Positions 23,584-32,004 of a stretch of DNA of 64,000 bases are shown one piece after another. Location of the stretch: contig NZ_CP043538.1 of assembly GCF_000364445.2 (NCBI RefSeq), positions 3,293,612 to 3,357,611 of the forward strand. Reading direction: 5' to 3'. Positions within the stretch are counted from its first letter, which is position 1. The number at the start of each line of letters is the position of its first letter. The notes below the pieces were generated by a model, which searched no databases, was not told the DNA's origin, and saw only the letters and a program-made list of their open reading frames with translations. The translations under genes were made by a program, and so were the position numbers. Source of the stretch: Methylobacterium mesophilicum SR1.6/6 (GTDB taxonomy: Bacteria > Pseudomonadota > Alphaproteobacteria > Rhizobiales > Beijerinckiaceae).

Positions 23584-24593
23584 CAATGGTACCCCGCTTC
23601 CGCCGTGACCTTGCCGCGGAACAGCCAGTACACGTAGGCCGTGTAGGCCAGCACCAGGGGCACCAGCACCGCCGCGCCGTAGAGCAGGAAGGCCTGCGAT
23701 TTCGGGTGCGTCGCCGCCTGCCAGATCGTGACGCTCGGCGGCACGATGTAGGGCCACATGCTGATGCCGAGCCCGATATAGGACAGCAGGAAAAAGCCCA
23801 GCGCACAGAGGAAGGGTGTCACCTCCTCCCTCCGCTCCAGGGCATGGGTGAAGCGCCACGCCAGGAGCCCGACCAGGATCGGCACCGGTGCTCCGACGAG
23901 CAGGCCGGGCAGGCCGAGCCAGCGGTCGCGGAAGGGGGCGCTGATCGCGAGCATCGTCGCCGAGACCACGGCGATGAGGACCAGCGTCGCCACCGCCAGC
24001 GGCTTGGCGAGGTTGTAGGCGCGGACCTGCAATTCGCCGTCGGTCTTCCAGATCAGCCAGCAGGCCCCGAGCAGGCCGTAGCCTACGACGAGCGCAAGGC
24101 CGGTCAGCACCGAGAACGGCGTCAGCCAGTCCCACCAGCCGCCGGCATAGGCGCGGCCGTCGATCTTGATGCCCTGGACGAAGGCGCCGAGCGCGATGCC
24201 CTGGCAGAAGGCCGCCACGAAGCTGCCCCAGGAGAACGCCCGATCCCACCAGAGCTGCCCGCGCGGTGTGGCGACCCGGAAGCGCATCTCGAAGGCCACG
24301 CCCCGGAACACCAGGGCGAGCAGCATCAGGATCAGCGGCATGTACAGGGCGGGCAGGATCGTGGCGTAAGCGAGTGGGAAGGCCGCAAACAGCCCGCCGC
24401 CGCCGAGCACGAGCCAGGTCTCGTTGCCGTCCCAGACGGGGGCGACCGAGTTCACCATTACGTCCCGCTCGGCCTTGCCGCGCACCGCCGGGAACAGGAT
24501 ACCGAGGCCGAGATCGAACCCGTCCATCGCCACGTAGAGGAAAACGGCGATGGCGATGAGGATCGCCCAGATGAGGGTGAGATCGAGTTCCAT
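23583..24593 (-). CDS. cioB: Cyanide-insensitive bd-type quinol oxidase subunit II
   Basis: 336 aa, eight or more membrane helices. The opening LDLTLIWAILIAIAVFLYVA then MDGFDLGLGIL, followed by VWDGNETWLV, is diagnostic for CydB/CioB. Subunit II supports haem binding by subunit I. It lies 12 bases downstream of cioA and overlaps the DUF2474 peptide gene. It would accept electrons from quinol, including quinol made by the sulfide:quinone oxidoreductase encoded 4 kb away. Confidence 0.93.
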   Translation of the reverse strand: MELDLTLIWAILIAIAVFLYVAMDGFDLGLGILFPAVRGKAERDVMVNSVAPVWDGNETWLVLGGGGLFAAFPLAYATILPALYMPLILMLLALVFRGVAFEMRFRVATPRGQLWWDRAFSWGSFVAAFCQGIALGAFVQGIKIDGRAYAGGWWDWLTPFSVLTGLALVVGYGLLGACWLIWKTDGELQVRAYNLAKPLAVATLVLIAVVSATMLAISAPFRDRWLGLPGLLVGAPVPILVGLLAWRFTHALERREEVTPFLCALGFFLLSYIGLGISMWPYIVPPSVTIWQAATHPKSQAFLLYGAAVLVPLVLAYTAYVYWLFRGKVTAEAGYH

Positions 24594-24605
24594 CGTGGGC
24601 TCTCC

Positions 24606-26030
24606 TCACTCGGCCGGTTGCAGGTGGGGGGTGCCTGCCAGGGCGGGCGCCGGGGTGATGCCCGCCGTGCGGACCGGCTGGCCGACGGGCGGGCCGGATT
24701 CGTGCGGACGCGGCGTCTGGTTGAACAGGTGGAACAGGTACCAGATGCCCGTCCCGAACACCGCGAAGTAGACCACCGCGAAGGCCGCGAGCGAGGCCGC
24801 CACGGCCGGCGCGGCGATGGGCGAGACGCTGTCCGCCGTACGCAGCAGGCCATAGACCGTGAAGGGCTGGCGGCCGGATTCCGTCACCACCCAGCCTGCC
24901 GTCACCGCGATCAAACCCGAGGGACCCATCGCCACGGCGAAGCGGTGCAGCCAGGGCGTCTCGAACAGGCGGCCCTTATAGCGCAGGTACAGCGACCACA
25001 GGCCGAGGCCGATCATCAGCATCCCGAGCCCGACCATCACCCGAAAGGCCCAGAACACGAACGGCAGGTTGGTAGGCCACGTGTCGCGCGGCAAGTCCTT
25101 CAGGCCCGTGACCTTCGCGTTCAGGTCGTGCGCGAGATAGAGGCTCGCGAGGCCGGGAATGCCGATCTCGTACTTCGTCTCGGCGGCCTGCGCGTCCGGC
25201 CAGCCGAACAGGATCGAGGGCGCACGAGCCACACTGTCGAAATGCCCCTCCATCGCCGCGACCTTGGCCGGTTGGTGGTGATAGGTGTTGCCGCCGTGGA
25301 GATCGCCGAGCGCCATCTGCACGGGAGCGACGAGGGCCGCCATCCACATGGCCATGGAGAACATCAGCCGGGCGCGGGGGTTGGCCCGGTCGCGGAGCAG
25401 ATGCCACGCGCCGACCGCGCCGACGATCATCGCCGTCGTCAGGTAGGCGGCGGTCACGGTGTGAGCGAAGCGGTAAGGGAAGGACGGGTTGAAGACCACC
25501 GCCCACCAATCCTCGGGCGCGAACCGACCGTCGGCGTCGAGGATGTGGCCGGTCGGCGTCTGCATCCACGAATTGGCGGACAGGATCCAGAATGCCGACA
25601 TCAGGGTGCCGCCCGCGACGAGACAGGTCGCCATGAAGTGCAGGCGCGGCCCGACCCGCTCCATGCCGAACAGCATCACCCCGAGGAAGCCCGCTTCCAG
25701 GAAGAAGGCGGTGAGCACCTCGTAGCCGAGCAGCGGCCCGAGCACGGGGGCGGTCTTGTCCGAGAAGACCGACCAGTTGGTGCCGAACTGGTAGCTCATC
25801 ACCAGACCGGACACGACGCCCATGGCGAAGGCCACGGCGAAGACCTTCAACCAGTAGCGGTAGGTGTCGAGATAGACCGGCTTGTCCGTCGCCAGCCAAA
25901 AGGCTTCCAGGACCGCGAGGTAGCTCGCCAGCCCGATGGTGAAGGCCGGAAACAGGAAGTGCCAGACGACCGTGAAGGCGAATTGGCTACGCGCGAGATT
26001 GAGCGCACTCGGGAGATGGTCGGCAAGCAT
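24606..26030 (-). CDS. cioA: Cyanide-insensitive bd-type quinol oxidase subunit I
   Basis: 474 aa from the ATG at 26030 (an in-frame ATG 13 codons earlier has less typical sequence). CydA features are NLARSQFAFTVVWHFLFPAF with haem-b595 His, VVSGLVMSYQFGTNW, and GRQPFTVYGLLRTADS with the quinol site. The segment between is short (WMQTPTGH to LRYKG) without the long Q-loop insertion, as in the CIO group. CIO oxidases resist cyanide and sulfide, fitting a sulfur-oxidising context. A TTGACA-N16-TATGAA promoter lies at 26150-26123. Confidence 0.93.
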   Translation of the reverse strand: MLADHLPSALNLARSQFAFTVVWHFLFPAFTIGLASYLAVLEAFWLATDKPVYLDTYRYWLKVFAVAFAMGVVSGLVMSYQFGTNWSVFSDKTAPVLGPLLGYEVLTAFFLEAGFLGVMLFGMERVGPRLHFMATCLVAGGTLMSAFWILSANSWMQTPTGHILDADGRFAPEDWWAVVFNPSFPYRFAHTVTAAYLTTAMIVGAVGAWHLLRDRANPRARLMFSMAMWMAALVAPVQMALGDLHGGNTYHHQPAKVAAMEGHFDSVARAPSILFGWPDAQAAETKYEIGIPGLASLYLAHDLNAKVTGLKDLPRDTWPTNLPFVFWAFRVMVGLGMLMIGLGLWSLYLRYKGRLFETPWLHRFAVAMGPSGLIAVTAGWVVTESGRQPFTVYGLLRTADSVSPIAAPAVAASLAAFAVVYFAVFGTGIWYLFHLFNQTPRPHESGPPVGQPVRTAGITPAPALAGTPHLQPAE

Positions 26031-26122
26031 CTGCTGGCCCTGCCTCTGGTGGAATGGGGACGTCCGCAAAGCCCGGCATGGACCATACCGAATCCGGCCC
26101 GCCGCTGAAGCGTCGCCACACC

Positions 26123-26200
26123 TTCATATGCCGCGGCTCGGGCGTGTCAATATAAAATTATGATACGATACCATACAACGTATGAAATTACATATTGACC
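26123..26200. promoter_or_regulatory. Divergent promoters between cioA and the peroxiredoxin gene
   Basis: Leftward: TTGACA (complement of 26145-26150), 16-base spacer, TATGAA (complement of 26123-26128), ahead of cioA. Rightward: TTGACC at 26195-26200. The two -35 elements are mirror images (GTCAATAT at 26146-26153 and ATATTGAC at 26192-26199) around an AT-rich core that holds ATACG...CGTAT. A shared operator, perhaps for the ArsR protein encoded at 26918, is likely but unproven. Confidence 0.5.
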
Positions 26201-26258
26201 GGCGGCAAGCCCTTCGGCAGGTTGTTCGAGACCACCATCTCACCACGAGCCTTGTTCC

Positions 26259-26918
26259 ATGAGTATCGAAAACGACGACGATATGCTCGCGCCATCGCCT
26301 GCTTGCCCGCCGATCATCGGGGACGCGGCGCCGAACTTTCGCGCGCGGACGACGATGGGCACGCGGACGCTCGCCTCGTATCGCGGGCGCTGGCTGGTGT
26401 TCTTCTCCCACCCGGCCGACTTCACGCCTGTCTGCACGAGCGAGTTCGTCGCGTTTGCCAATGCCTACGACGCCTTCCAGGACATCGACTGCGACCTGCT
26501 CGCCCTGTCCGTCGACAGCCTGTCCTCGCACCTGGCCTGGAAGCACAGCATCGAGCAGCGCTTTGGCGTGCGGGTGCCGTTCCCCATCGTCGAGGACCCC
26601 GCAATGGGCATCGCCCGCGCCTACGGCATGCTGCCAGCCGGCTCGACGTCGAGCGCCACCGTCCGGACCACCTTCGTCATCGATCCGGAAGGCATCGTGC
26701 GAGCCCTGGTCGCCTACCCGCTGACCGTGGGCCGCAGCATCGCCGAGATCCTGCGGCTGGTGCAGGCGCTACAGGCCTGCGACGCGTCCGACGTCTCGAC
26801 GCCGGAGGGATGGCGACCCGGCGACCAGGTGCTCGTGAACCCGCCCCTCACGAGCGACGAGCTCGCCCAGTCCGGCATCGCCGGGCAGGATTGGTACTAC
26901 CGGCTGGGAAGCCTGTGA
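26259..26918 (+). CDS. 1-Cys peroxiredoxin (Prx6/AhpC-TSA family)
   Basis: 219 aa, Prx6-type length. The peroxidatic site is HPADFTPVCTSEF (PxxxTxxC), preceded by WLVFFS. The C-terminal extension includes LTVGRSIAEILRLVQALQ and RPGDQVLVNPPL, typical of Prx6. It reduces hydroperoxides and could also act on sulfur oxidants. It overlaps the ArsR gene by one base (TGATG) and faces cioAB across a shared promoter region, linking peroxide defence with the bd oxidase. Confidence 0.9.
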   Translation: MSIENDDDMLAPSPACPPIIGDAAPNFRARTTMGTRTLASYRGRWLVFFSHPADFTPVCTSEFVAFANAYDAFQDIDCDLLALSVDSLSSHLAWKHSIEQRFGVRVPFPIVEDPAMGIARAYGMLPAGSTSSATVRTTFVIDPEGIVRALVAYPLTVGRSIAEILRLVQALQACDASDVSTPEGWRPGDQVLVNPPLTSDELAQSGIAGQDWYYRLGSL

Positions 26919-27304
26919 TGAGCGCAGGCACGGACGAGGCGACTGCTATCCGGGTCGCCGACCTCCTTAAGGTCGCCGCTAACCCGAACCGGCTGCGCAT
27001 CCTGTATCTACTGGCGGGGGGAGAGCGGTCCGTCTCGGAGATCGAGCAGCAGCTCGGCATCCGTCAGCCGACTTTGTCGCAGCAGCTCGCGGAGCTACGC
27101 AACGCCGAGGTCGTGGCCACGCGCCGCGAGCATAAGGTGGTGTTCTACAGCCTGAGCGACGCCCGCATGCGGGCCCTCCTCGACGCGTTCGACGACATCC
27201 TGATCGCGGGCCGACCCCGGAGAAGCGTGCCCGTGCGCGGTCCGGACGCGCGGAGGCGGGCGCTCGGCCAGGCGGCGATGTTCGGACAGGTGGGGGACCC
27301 GTGA
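26918..27304 (+). CDS. ArsR-family regulator lacking cysteines
   Basis: 128 aa. A BigR/SqrR-like ArsR domain ([62 protein letters not shown]) is followed by a basic tail. The two cysteines that sense persulfide in BigR, SqrR and SoxR (one at ILCLL, one near the end) are absent: the first position is Tyr in ILYLL. It therefore cannot use that switch and must respond differently or be constitutive. It is coupled to the peroxiredoxin gene and precedes a dead YedE pair. Confidence 0.85.
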   Translation: MSAGTDEATAIRVADLLKVAANPNRLRILYLLAGGERSVSEIEQQLGIRQPTLSQQLAELRNAEVVATRREHKVVFYSLSDARMRALLDAFDDILIAGRPRRSVPVRGPDARRRALGQAAMFGQVGDP

Positions 27305-27698
27305 TGGGAGCATTCGCCCCGTTCCTCGCGCCGCTCGCGAGCGGCGGGCTGATCGGCGCATCGCCGGCATCAGCGGCATAGCCGGAGGCCTCCTCACCCC
27401 GCCGGATCGCGATGCGGCTTGGCGGGCGGCCTTCCTCGTGGGGCTCGTCGCCGGTCAGGCACTGTTCCGGCTCCTGTCGGGGGACTGGCCGGCAGTCCAT
27501 CTAGACCAACCCTGGCGGCTGCTGGCGCTTGCGGGGCCGCTCGTCGGCTGCGGCACCGGGCTCGGCCTGGGCCGCACCAGCGGGCATGGGGTCTGCGGCC
27601 TCGCCCGTCTGGCGCCGAGGTCGGTCGCGGCTGTGGCGACCTTCATGGCTGCCGCCATCCTCACCGTATTCCTCACCCGGCACGGCTTTTTTCTATAA
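27304..27698 (+). pseudogene. Broken YeeE/YedE family permease, first half-size gene
   Basis: The frame opens [18 protein letters not shown] and is then lost. The continuation [20 protein letters not shown], through [20 protein letters not shown], to LTRHGFFL is in another frame. Compared with the intact paralogue at 50031-50456, about a dozen codons between GGxxIG and GRIAGISG are deleted, with a frame change. The hallmark GxxSGHGVCG is still present. Both halves remain recognisable, so decay is recent. Confidence 0.75.
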
Positions 27699-28128
27699 AC
27701 GCGTTCCGCCTCCTGTCCGCCCTGGCGGCCGGCCTACTGTTCGGCCTCGGTCTCGCCCTCTCCGGGATGACGGACCAGCAGAAGGTCTTGGGATTTCTCG
27801 ATGCGACCGGCCCCTGGGACCCGAGCCTTGCCTTCGTGCTCGGTGGTGCCGACGGCGTTTCGGCGCTCGGCTAGGCGGTCAAGTCCCGAATGGCCAGACC
27901 TGCCTTGCGCCGCGGTTCGAGGTGCCGACGAACCCGAGGCCGGACGCGCGCCTGCTGATCGGAGCCGCCTTGTTCGGGATCGGCTGGGGGCTGGCCAGGC
28001 TCTGTCCCGGCCCGGCGTTCGCCGGGCTCTTCCTGGGACTTCCGCAGATCACCCTCTTCGTGGCGGCGATGCTGGTCGGCATGTCAGTTCACGGCCTCGC
28101 TGGCATCCGCCGGCGCAGAGCGCCGTGA
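27695..28128 (+). pseudogene. Broken YeeE/YedE family permease, second half-size gene
   Basis: Homologous to the intact gene at 49578-50027: NAFRLLSALAAGLLFGLGLA, SGMTDQQKVLGFLDATGPWD, then in another frame DARLLIGAALFGIGWGLARL and CPGPAF. Three lesions are visible. The start is ATA (27695), which could derive from ATGA overlapping the upstream stop. A TAG at 27872-27874 replaces the Tyr of GYRLA. A frameshift follows before LAPRFEVPTNPRP. It cannot make a normal protein. Confidence 0.75.
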
Positions 28129-28292
28129 GCTAACCGGCAACTGTTCAGCCCCACGAGGCCTGGTGGTGCCGAGAGAAATCGATGCCCGAGCCCAGTGGCC
28201 CTGGGCCACGACGCGCGGCTCCGGCTTCGCGCGCTCGACCGACGGGCCACCCTCGGAATGGCCATGCGGACAATCCCGCTGGACAACCGGTT

Positions 28293-28913
28293 TCAACGAT
28301 GCGCGCCGAGGGCGCTCCGAGCCCGGGCCTCAATGTCCGGAACTTCGGCCGAGGTTTGGGGTCGTGCGGTCGAAATCGGGCCGTCGAGGATGCGCTGGAG
28401 GGTCAGGACCTTGATTCGGAGCAGGCGTGCCGCCGTGGGCAGGTCGTCGCCGACGCCACGCAAGGTCGCCAGGGCGTGCGAGCGGGTCGCCTCCGCCAAG
28501 CTAGGCACCGCCTTCCGCGCGGGGGCATCGACGCTCCGTCTGAGCATGGTATCGATCTCGTCGGCGGAAACCGGTTTGGTCAGGAACTCGTCCGCTCCGG
28601 CTTTCATGCACGCCACGGCCCCGGCCACCGAGGCGATGTGCGACAGGAAGATGATGCGGACGTCGGGGAAGCCGGCTCGCAAGATGCCGACGGCGGACGG
28701 ACCGCGGCCCCTGAGGCTGCCGTAATCGAGGAGGAACGCGTCGGGAGGCTCGCGTACGCAATCGAGAGCGTAGCGCAGGCTTGGGAAGGCGGTCACCCGG
28801 TGCCCTAGCGAACGCAGTGCCTCCACGAGGACCTGCGAACCCTCAGTGTCGGCGTCGACGAGAAGCGAGCAGCCCCGGGTCACCACCGCACCTTCCTTCC
28901 AGACATGGTCCAT
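28293..28913 (-). CDS. RegA/ActR/PrrA-like response regulator
   Basis: 206 aa. Receiver domain (CSLLVDADTEGSQVLVEALR, phospho-acceptor Asp in DAFLLDYGS, LSHIAS, LTKPVSADEID) with a C-terminal Fis-type HTH (GDDLPTAARLLRIKVLTLQR). The overall shape follows redox regulators RegA/PrrA/ActR, though the linker is shorter and no cognate kinase is nearby. Start at 28913 has GAAGAG before it; an ATG at 28949 or an internal GTG are alternatives. It lies 68 bases downstream of the SQR fusion gene and probably shares its transcript. Confidence 0.75.
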   Translation of the reverse strand: MDHVWKEGAVVTRGCSLLVDADTEGSQVLVEALRSLGHRVTAFPSLRYALDCVREPPDAFLLDYGSLRGRGPSAVGILRAGFPDVRIIFLSHIASVAGAVACMKAGADEFLTKPVSADEIDTMLRRSVDAPARKAVPSLAEATRSHALATLRGVGDDLPTAARLLRIKVLTLQRILDGPISTARPQTSAEVPDIEARARSALGAHR

Positions 28914-28981
28914 CACCACTCTTCGAAGCGCCGGTAAGGCCCGGAGCATGGCCGCCGTCACCGATACGGCGCGACCTGGTT

Positions 28982-30682
28982 TCAGGCGGCGGCCTTCCCG
29001 GCCGGCTTGGGCGCGCCTCCCTCCGGCTTGGCCATCCACTCGCGTCCCTTGAGCATGGCCTTCCAGTAGATCGGGGGCAGCATCCGCTCCTTCAGGAGCC
29101 ATGCGAGGTGGCTCGGCTTCGTCCCGTCGATCAGCCATGCGGGGAAGCTCGGCATGAGCTTGCCGCCGTAGCCGAACTCCGCGAGCAGAATCTTGCCCCG
29201 TTCCACGGTCAGCGGGCACGAGCCGTAGCCGTCGTAGGCGACCTCGGATCCACGCAGGTGGCCCATCTCGACGAGGAGGTTGTGGGCCACCACGGGCGCC
29301 TGCTTGCGCGCGGCGGCGGCGGTCTTGGCGTTGGGCGCGTTGCAGGCGTCGCCGAGCGCGTAGACGTCGGGGAAGCGGCGGTGGCGCAGGGTCCCGGAGT
29401 CCACGTCGACCCAGCCGGCGGCATCGGCTAGGGGCGAGACGCGGACGAAGTCGGGCGCCTGCTGGGGCGGGACGACGTGGATCATGTCGAAGTCGGTCTC
29501 GACCGTTTCGCAGGCGCCATCCTCCGCCTTGCGCGAGAAACACGCGCGCCGCGCCGGACCGTCGATCCGGGTCAGGGTGTGGTTGAAGTTCAGGTGCGCG
29601 TCGTAGCGCTTCACGTACTCCATCAGCGCCGGGACGTATTCCTTCACGCCGAACAGCACCGGGCCGGCATTGTAGAGCTCGACCGCGATGTCCCCGAGCC
29701 GCCCCTGCCGCAGCCAGTGGTCAGCGGAAAGGTACATCGCCTTCTGTGGGGCGCCGGCACACTTAATCGGCATCGGCGGCTGCGTGAACACGGCGCGTCC
29801 CGCGCGCAGGTTCCGCACGAGGTCCCAAGTGTAGGGGGCCAGGTCGAAGCGGTAGTTCGAGGTGACCCCGTTCCGCCCGAGGGTCTCGGGAAGACCCTCG
29901 ATTCCTGCCCAGTTCAGCTTGAGACCGGGCGCGACCACGAGGCGGTCGTAGCGCACCACCCGGCAGCCTTCCAAGATCACCGCCTTGCGCTCGGGCTCGA
30001 AGGCCGCAACCGCCGCCTTGATCCATCTCACCCCGTCCGGAATCAGGGAAGCCATGGTCCTGGCCGTGTCGGAGGGCGCGAAGACCCCGCCCCCGACCAT
30101 CGTCCAGCCCGGCTGGTAGTAGTGGACGTCCGCCGGGTCGATGACGGCGATGTCGAGGTCGGGCTTGCGCGCCTTCAGGCTCGCCGCGACGGCAATGCCG
30201 CCGGCCCCGCCCCCGACGACCACCACACTGTGGAAGTGGTCGGCGTGGTCCGTGGGTATGCGGCCGCCCGCGGCGATGCGCCGGACGACGCCGCTCAGGT
30301 CGTATCCCGCCCCCTTTGTGGCAGCCAGGATGTCCGGAAGCGGCCGCGCGGCCGCCGCCTCGCCGAGCGCCCACAGCGTCGCGGAGCGAGTCCCGGTGCG
30401 GCAGAAAGCGAGCACCGGCTTCGGCAGGGCCGCGAGCTCGCCGCGGAAGGCCGTCACATCCCTGTCGGACACCTTTCCCGACAGGACGGGCAGGTACCGC
30501 GCCTCCAGGCCGGCTGCACGCGCGGCGGCCTCCACCTCCGCAAAACCCGGCTGGTCGCCGCCTTCGCCGTCGGGCCGGTTGCAGATCACCGCGCGAAAGC
30601 CCGTCTTGGCCGCCGCGGTGAGATCGGAGGGGGTGAGCTGACCCGTGACCGACAGGTCAGGCGAGAGGCACTTGACGTCCAT
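28982..30682 (-). CDS. Phosphatase-like (DUF442/BLH) domain fused to sulfide:quinone oxidoreductase
   Basis: 566 aa. Residues 1-110 are a DUF442/BLH-type domain with the FCRTGTRSATLWALG loop. From about 150 a full flavoprotein follows with FAD motif VVVVGGGAGGIAVA, HYYQPGWTMVGGG, PIKCAGAPQKAMYLS (candidate redox Cys) and VYALGDACNAPNAKTA. The C-terminus (FPAWLIDGTKPSHLAWLLKE) is the amphipathic membrane tail of mitochondrial-type SQR. SQR oxidises sulfide to persulfide and reduces quinone. Fusions of this kind occur in BigR-regulated operons. A persulfide dioxygenase-like gene and transporter are divergent to it. Confidence 0.9.
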   Translation of the reverse strand: MDVKCLSPDLSVTGQLTPSDLTAAAKTGFRAVICNRPDGEGGDQPGFAEVEAAARAAGLEARYLPVLSGKVSDRDVTAFRGELAALPKPVLAFCRTGTRSATLWALGEAAAARPLPDILAATKGAGYDLSGVVRRIAAGGRIPTDHADHFHSVVVVGGGAGGIAVAASLKARKPDLDIAVIDPADVHYYQPGWTMVGGGVFAPSDTARTMASLIPDGVRWIKAAVAAFEPERKAVILEGCRVVRYDRLVVAPGLKLNWAGIEGLPETLGRNGVTSNYRFDLAPYTWDLVRNLRAGRAVFTQPPMPIKCAGAPQKAMYLSADHWLRQGRLGDIAVELYNAGPVLFGVKEYVPALMEYVKRYDAHLNFNHTLTRIDGPARRACFSRKAEDGACETVETDFDMIHVVPPQQAPDFVRVSPLADAAGWVDVDSGTLRHRRFPDVYALGDACNAPNAKTAAAARKQAPVVAHNLLVEMGHLRGSEVAYDGYGSCPLTVERGKILLAEFGYGGKLMPSFPAWLIDGTKPSHLAWLLKERMLPPIYWKAMLKGREWMAKPEGGAPKPAGKAAA

Positions 30683-30898
30683 GACGAGATCCTCATATGA
30701 TATATTTATATTTTGACTGACGATTTCTATAAATCATGTATTGACGAGCAATGCAATGCGGTTCATCAACGACCGAAGCGACGGACCGTCATTTTGTAAT
30801 TTTATCAGATGACGGCTGCGTCGGGATCGAGGCTGATCCGCCGCCGACTGGTTCGACCGGTCGCCGGCATGGCCTCTGGACGTGAAGGTCACCGGTCA
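30683..30898. promoter_or_regulatory. AT-rich divergent promoter between SQR fusion and TauE-like gene
   Basis: 216 bases, unusually AT-rich for the window. The block CATATGATATATTTATATTT (30694-30713), read on the minus strand, resembles the AT-rich core between cioA and the peroxiredoxin gene (GTCAA followed by ATATAAA and ATGATA/ATCATA). BigR-type ArsR repressors use AT-rich operators of this kind. No exact operator consensus can be assigned by eye. Confidence 0.4.
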
Positions 30899-31684
30899 AT
30901 GAATGCGCTTCCCGCCCTTCTGTCCGGCTCGGGGGTCGGCTTCACGCTTGGCCTGATCGGCGGGGGCGGCTCGATCCTGGCAACCCCGTTGCTGCTCTAC
31001 GTCGTCGGCATGGCCCAGCCGCACCTCGCCATCGGCACCGGCGCGCTCGCCGTCGCGGCCAACGCCTTCCTCACGCTCATCGGTCATGCGCGGACTGGCA
31101 ACGTGCGCTGGAACTGCGCGGCGGTCTTCGCGGGAATCGGCATCCTCGGCGCCTTTGTCGGTTCAACCCTCGGTAAGGCGATAGACGGACAGCGCCTGTT
31201 GTTCCTGTTCGCGCTGCTGATGGTCGTCGTCGGCGTGCATATGCTGCGCGGCCGGAGAGGCCAGGGAGGATCGAGCGAACCGGTCGGCTGCGGCCCGGTG
31301 CCGAGTTGGCGGGTGACCGGCGTGGCCTTCACCGTCGGCGTCCTGTCGGGCTTCTTCGGGATCGGCGGCGGCTTCCTGATCGTGCCGGGCCTGGTCTTCG
31401 CCACCGGCATGCCGCTCATCAACGCGGTCGGTACCTCACTCCTCGCCGTCGGTGCATTCGGCCTTGCCACCGCGCTGAACTACGCACTGTCCGGGATGGT
31501 CGATTGGGTCGTGGCTGGGGAGTTCATCGCCGGCGGTATTCTCGGTGGCTTCCTCGGCATGCGGCTCGCGAACCGCCTCGCCGGCTACAAGGGCGTGCTC
31601 AACACGGTGTTTGCCGCCGTGATCTTCGTGGTCGCCGGCTACATGCTCTACCGCAACGCCAGTGCGTTCGCCGCGACGCCCTGA
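30899..31684 (+). CDS. TauE/SafE-family sulfite or sulfur-compound exporter
   Basis: 261 aa, about eight membrane helices in two halves. Repeated signatures are LGLIGGGGSILATPLLLYVV and GFFGIGGGFLIVPGLVF. GAAGGT lies ten bases before the ATG at 30899; an upstream in-frame ATG at 30869 is less likely. TauE/SafE proteins move sulfite, sulfoacetate or similar anions. It is first of a rightward run with DUF2892, persulfide dioxygenase-like and YedE genes, so export of sulfite made from persulfide is a likely role. Confidence 0.88.
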   Translation: MNALPALLSGSGVGFTLGLIGGGGSILATPLLLYVVGMAQPHLAIGTGALAVAANAFLTLIGHARTGNVRWNCAAVFAGIGILGAFVGSTLGKAIDGQRLLFLFALLMVVVGVHMLRGRRGQGGSSEPVGCGPVPSWRVTGVAFTVGVLSGFFGIGGGFLIVPGLVFATGMPLINAVGTSLLAVGAFGLATALNYALSGMVDWVVAGEFIAGGILGGFLGMRLANRLAGYKGVLNTVFAAVIFVVAGYMLYRNASAFAATP

Positions 31685-31756
31685 CCCCTACCAAGTGGGC
31701 GCCCGGTGCCACGCTCGCTTCGGCAATCACCCCCGGCACCGCTTTGGAGAGCGATC

Positions 31757-31969
31757 ATGACCGCCAACGTTGGAAGCACCGACCGCATGCTGCGTCTCGC
31801 CGCCGGCATCATCGTCGCCGGGCTGGGCCTGACGATGCTCACGGATGTCTGGGCCTACGTCGCCGCCGGCGTCGGCGCGGTGCTCGCGCTGACCGCGCTT
31901 GTCGGCTTCTGCCCCGCCTACACGATCCTTGGCCTCAACACCTGCCGCCGCCGAATCCCCGGCGCCTGA
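31757..31969 (+). CDS. DUF2892 (YgaP-like) inner membrane protein
   Basis: 70 aa. Start MTANVGSTDRMLRLAAGIIV with GGAG before it; two membrane helices and the C-terminal FCPAYTILGLNTCRR typical of DUF2892. In E. coli YgaP the same domain is fused to a rhodanese. It lies between a TauE/SafE-type exporter and a persulfide dioxygenase-like gene, the usual company of DUF2892 in BigR operons. Confidence 0.88.
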   Translation: MTANVGSTDRMLRLAAGIIVAGLGLTMLTDVWAYVAAGVGAVLALTALVGFCPAYTILGLNTCRRRIPGA

Positions 31970-32004
31970 ACGACGGCAGGCCCTTCACCGACAGGAGACC
32001 ACCC

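Noticed and set aside
23586..26108. 840-codon open frame on the plus strand opposite cioAB
   Set aside because: It is antisense to two clearly conserved oxidase genes; its His/Arg/Gln/Gly-rich sequence is the usual mirror of GC-rich third positions.
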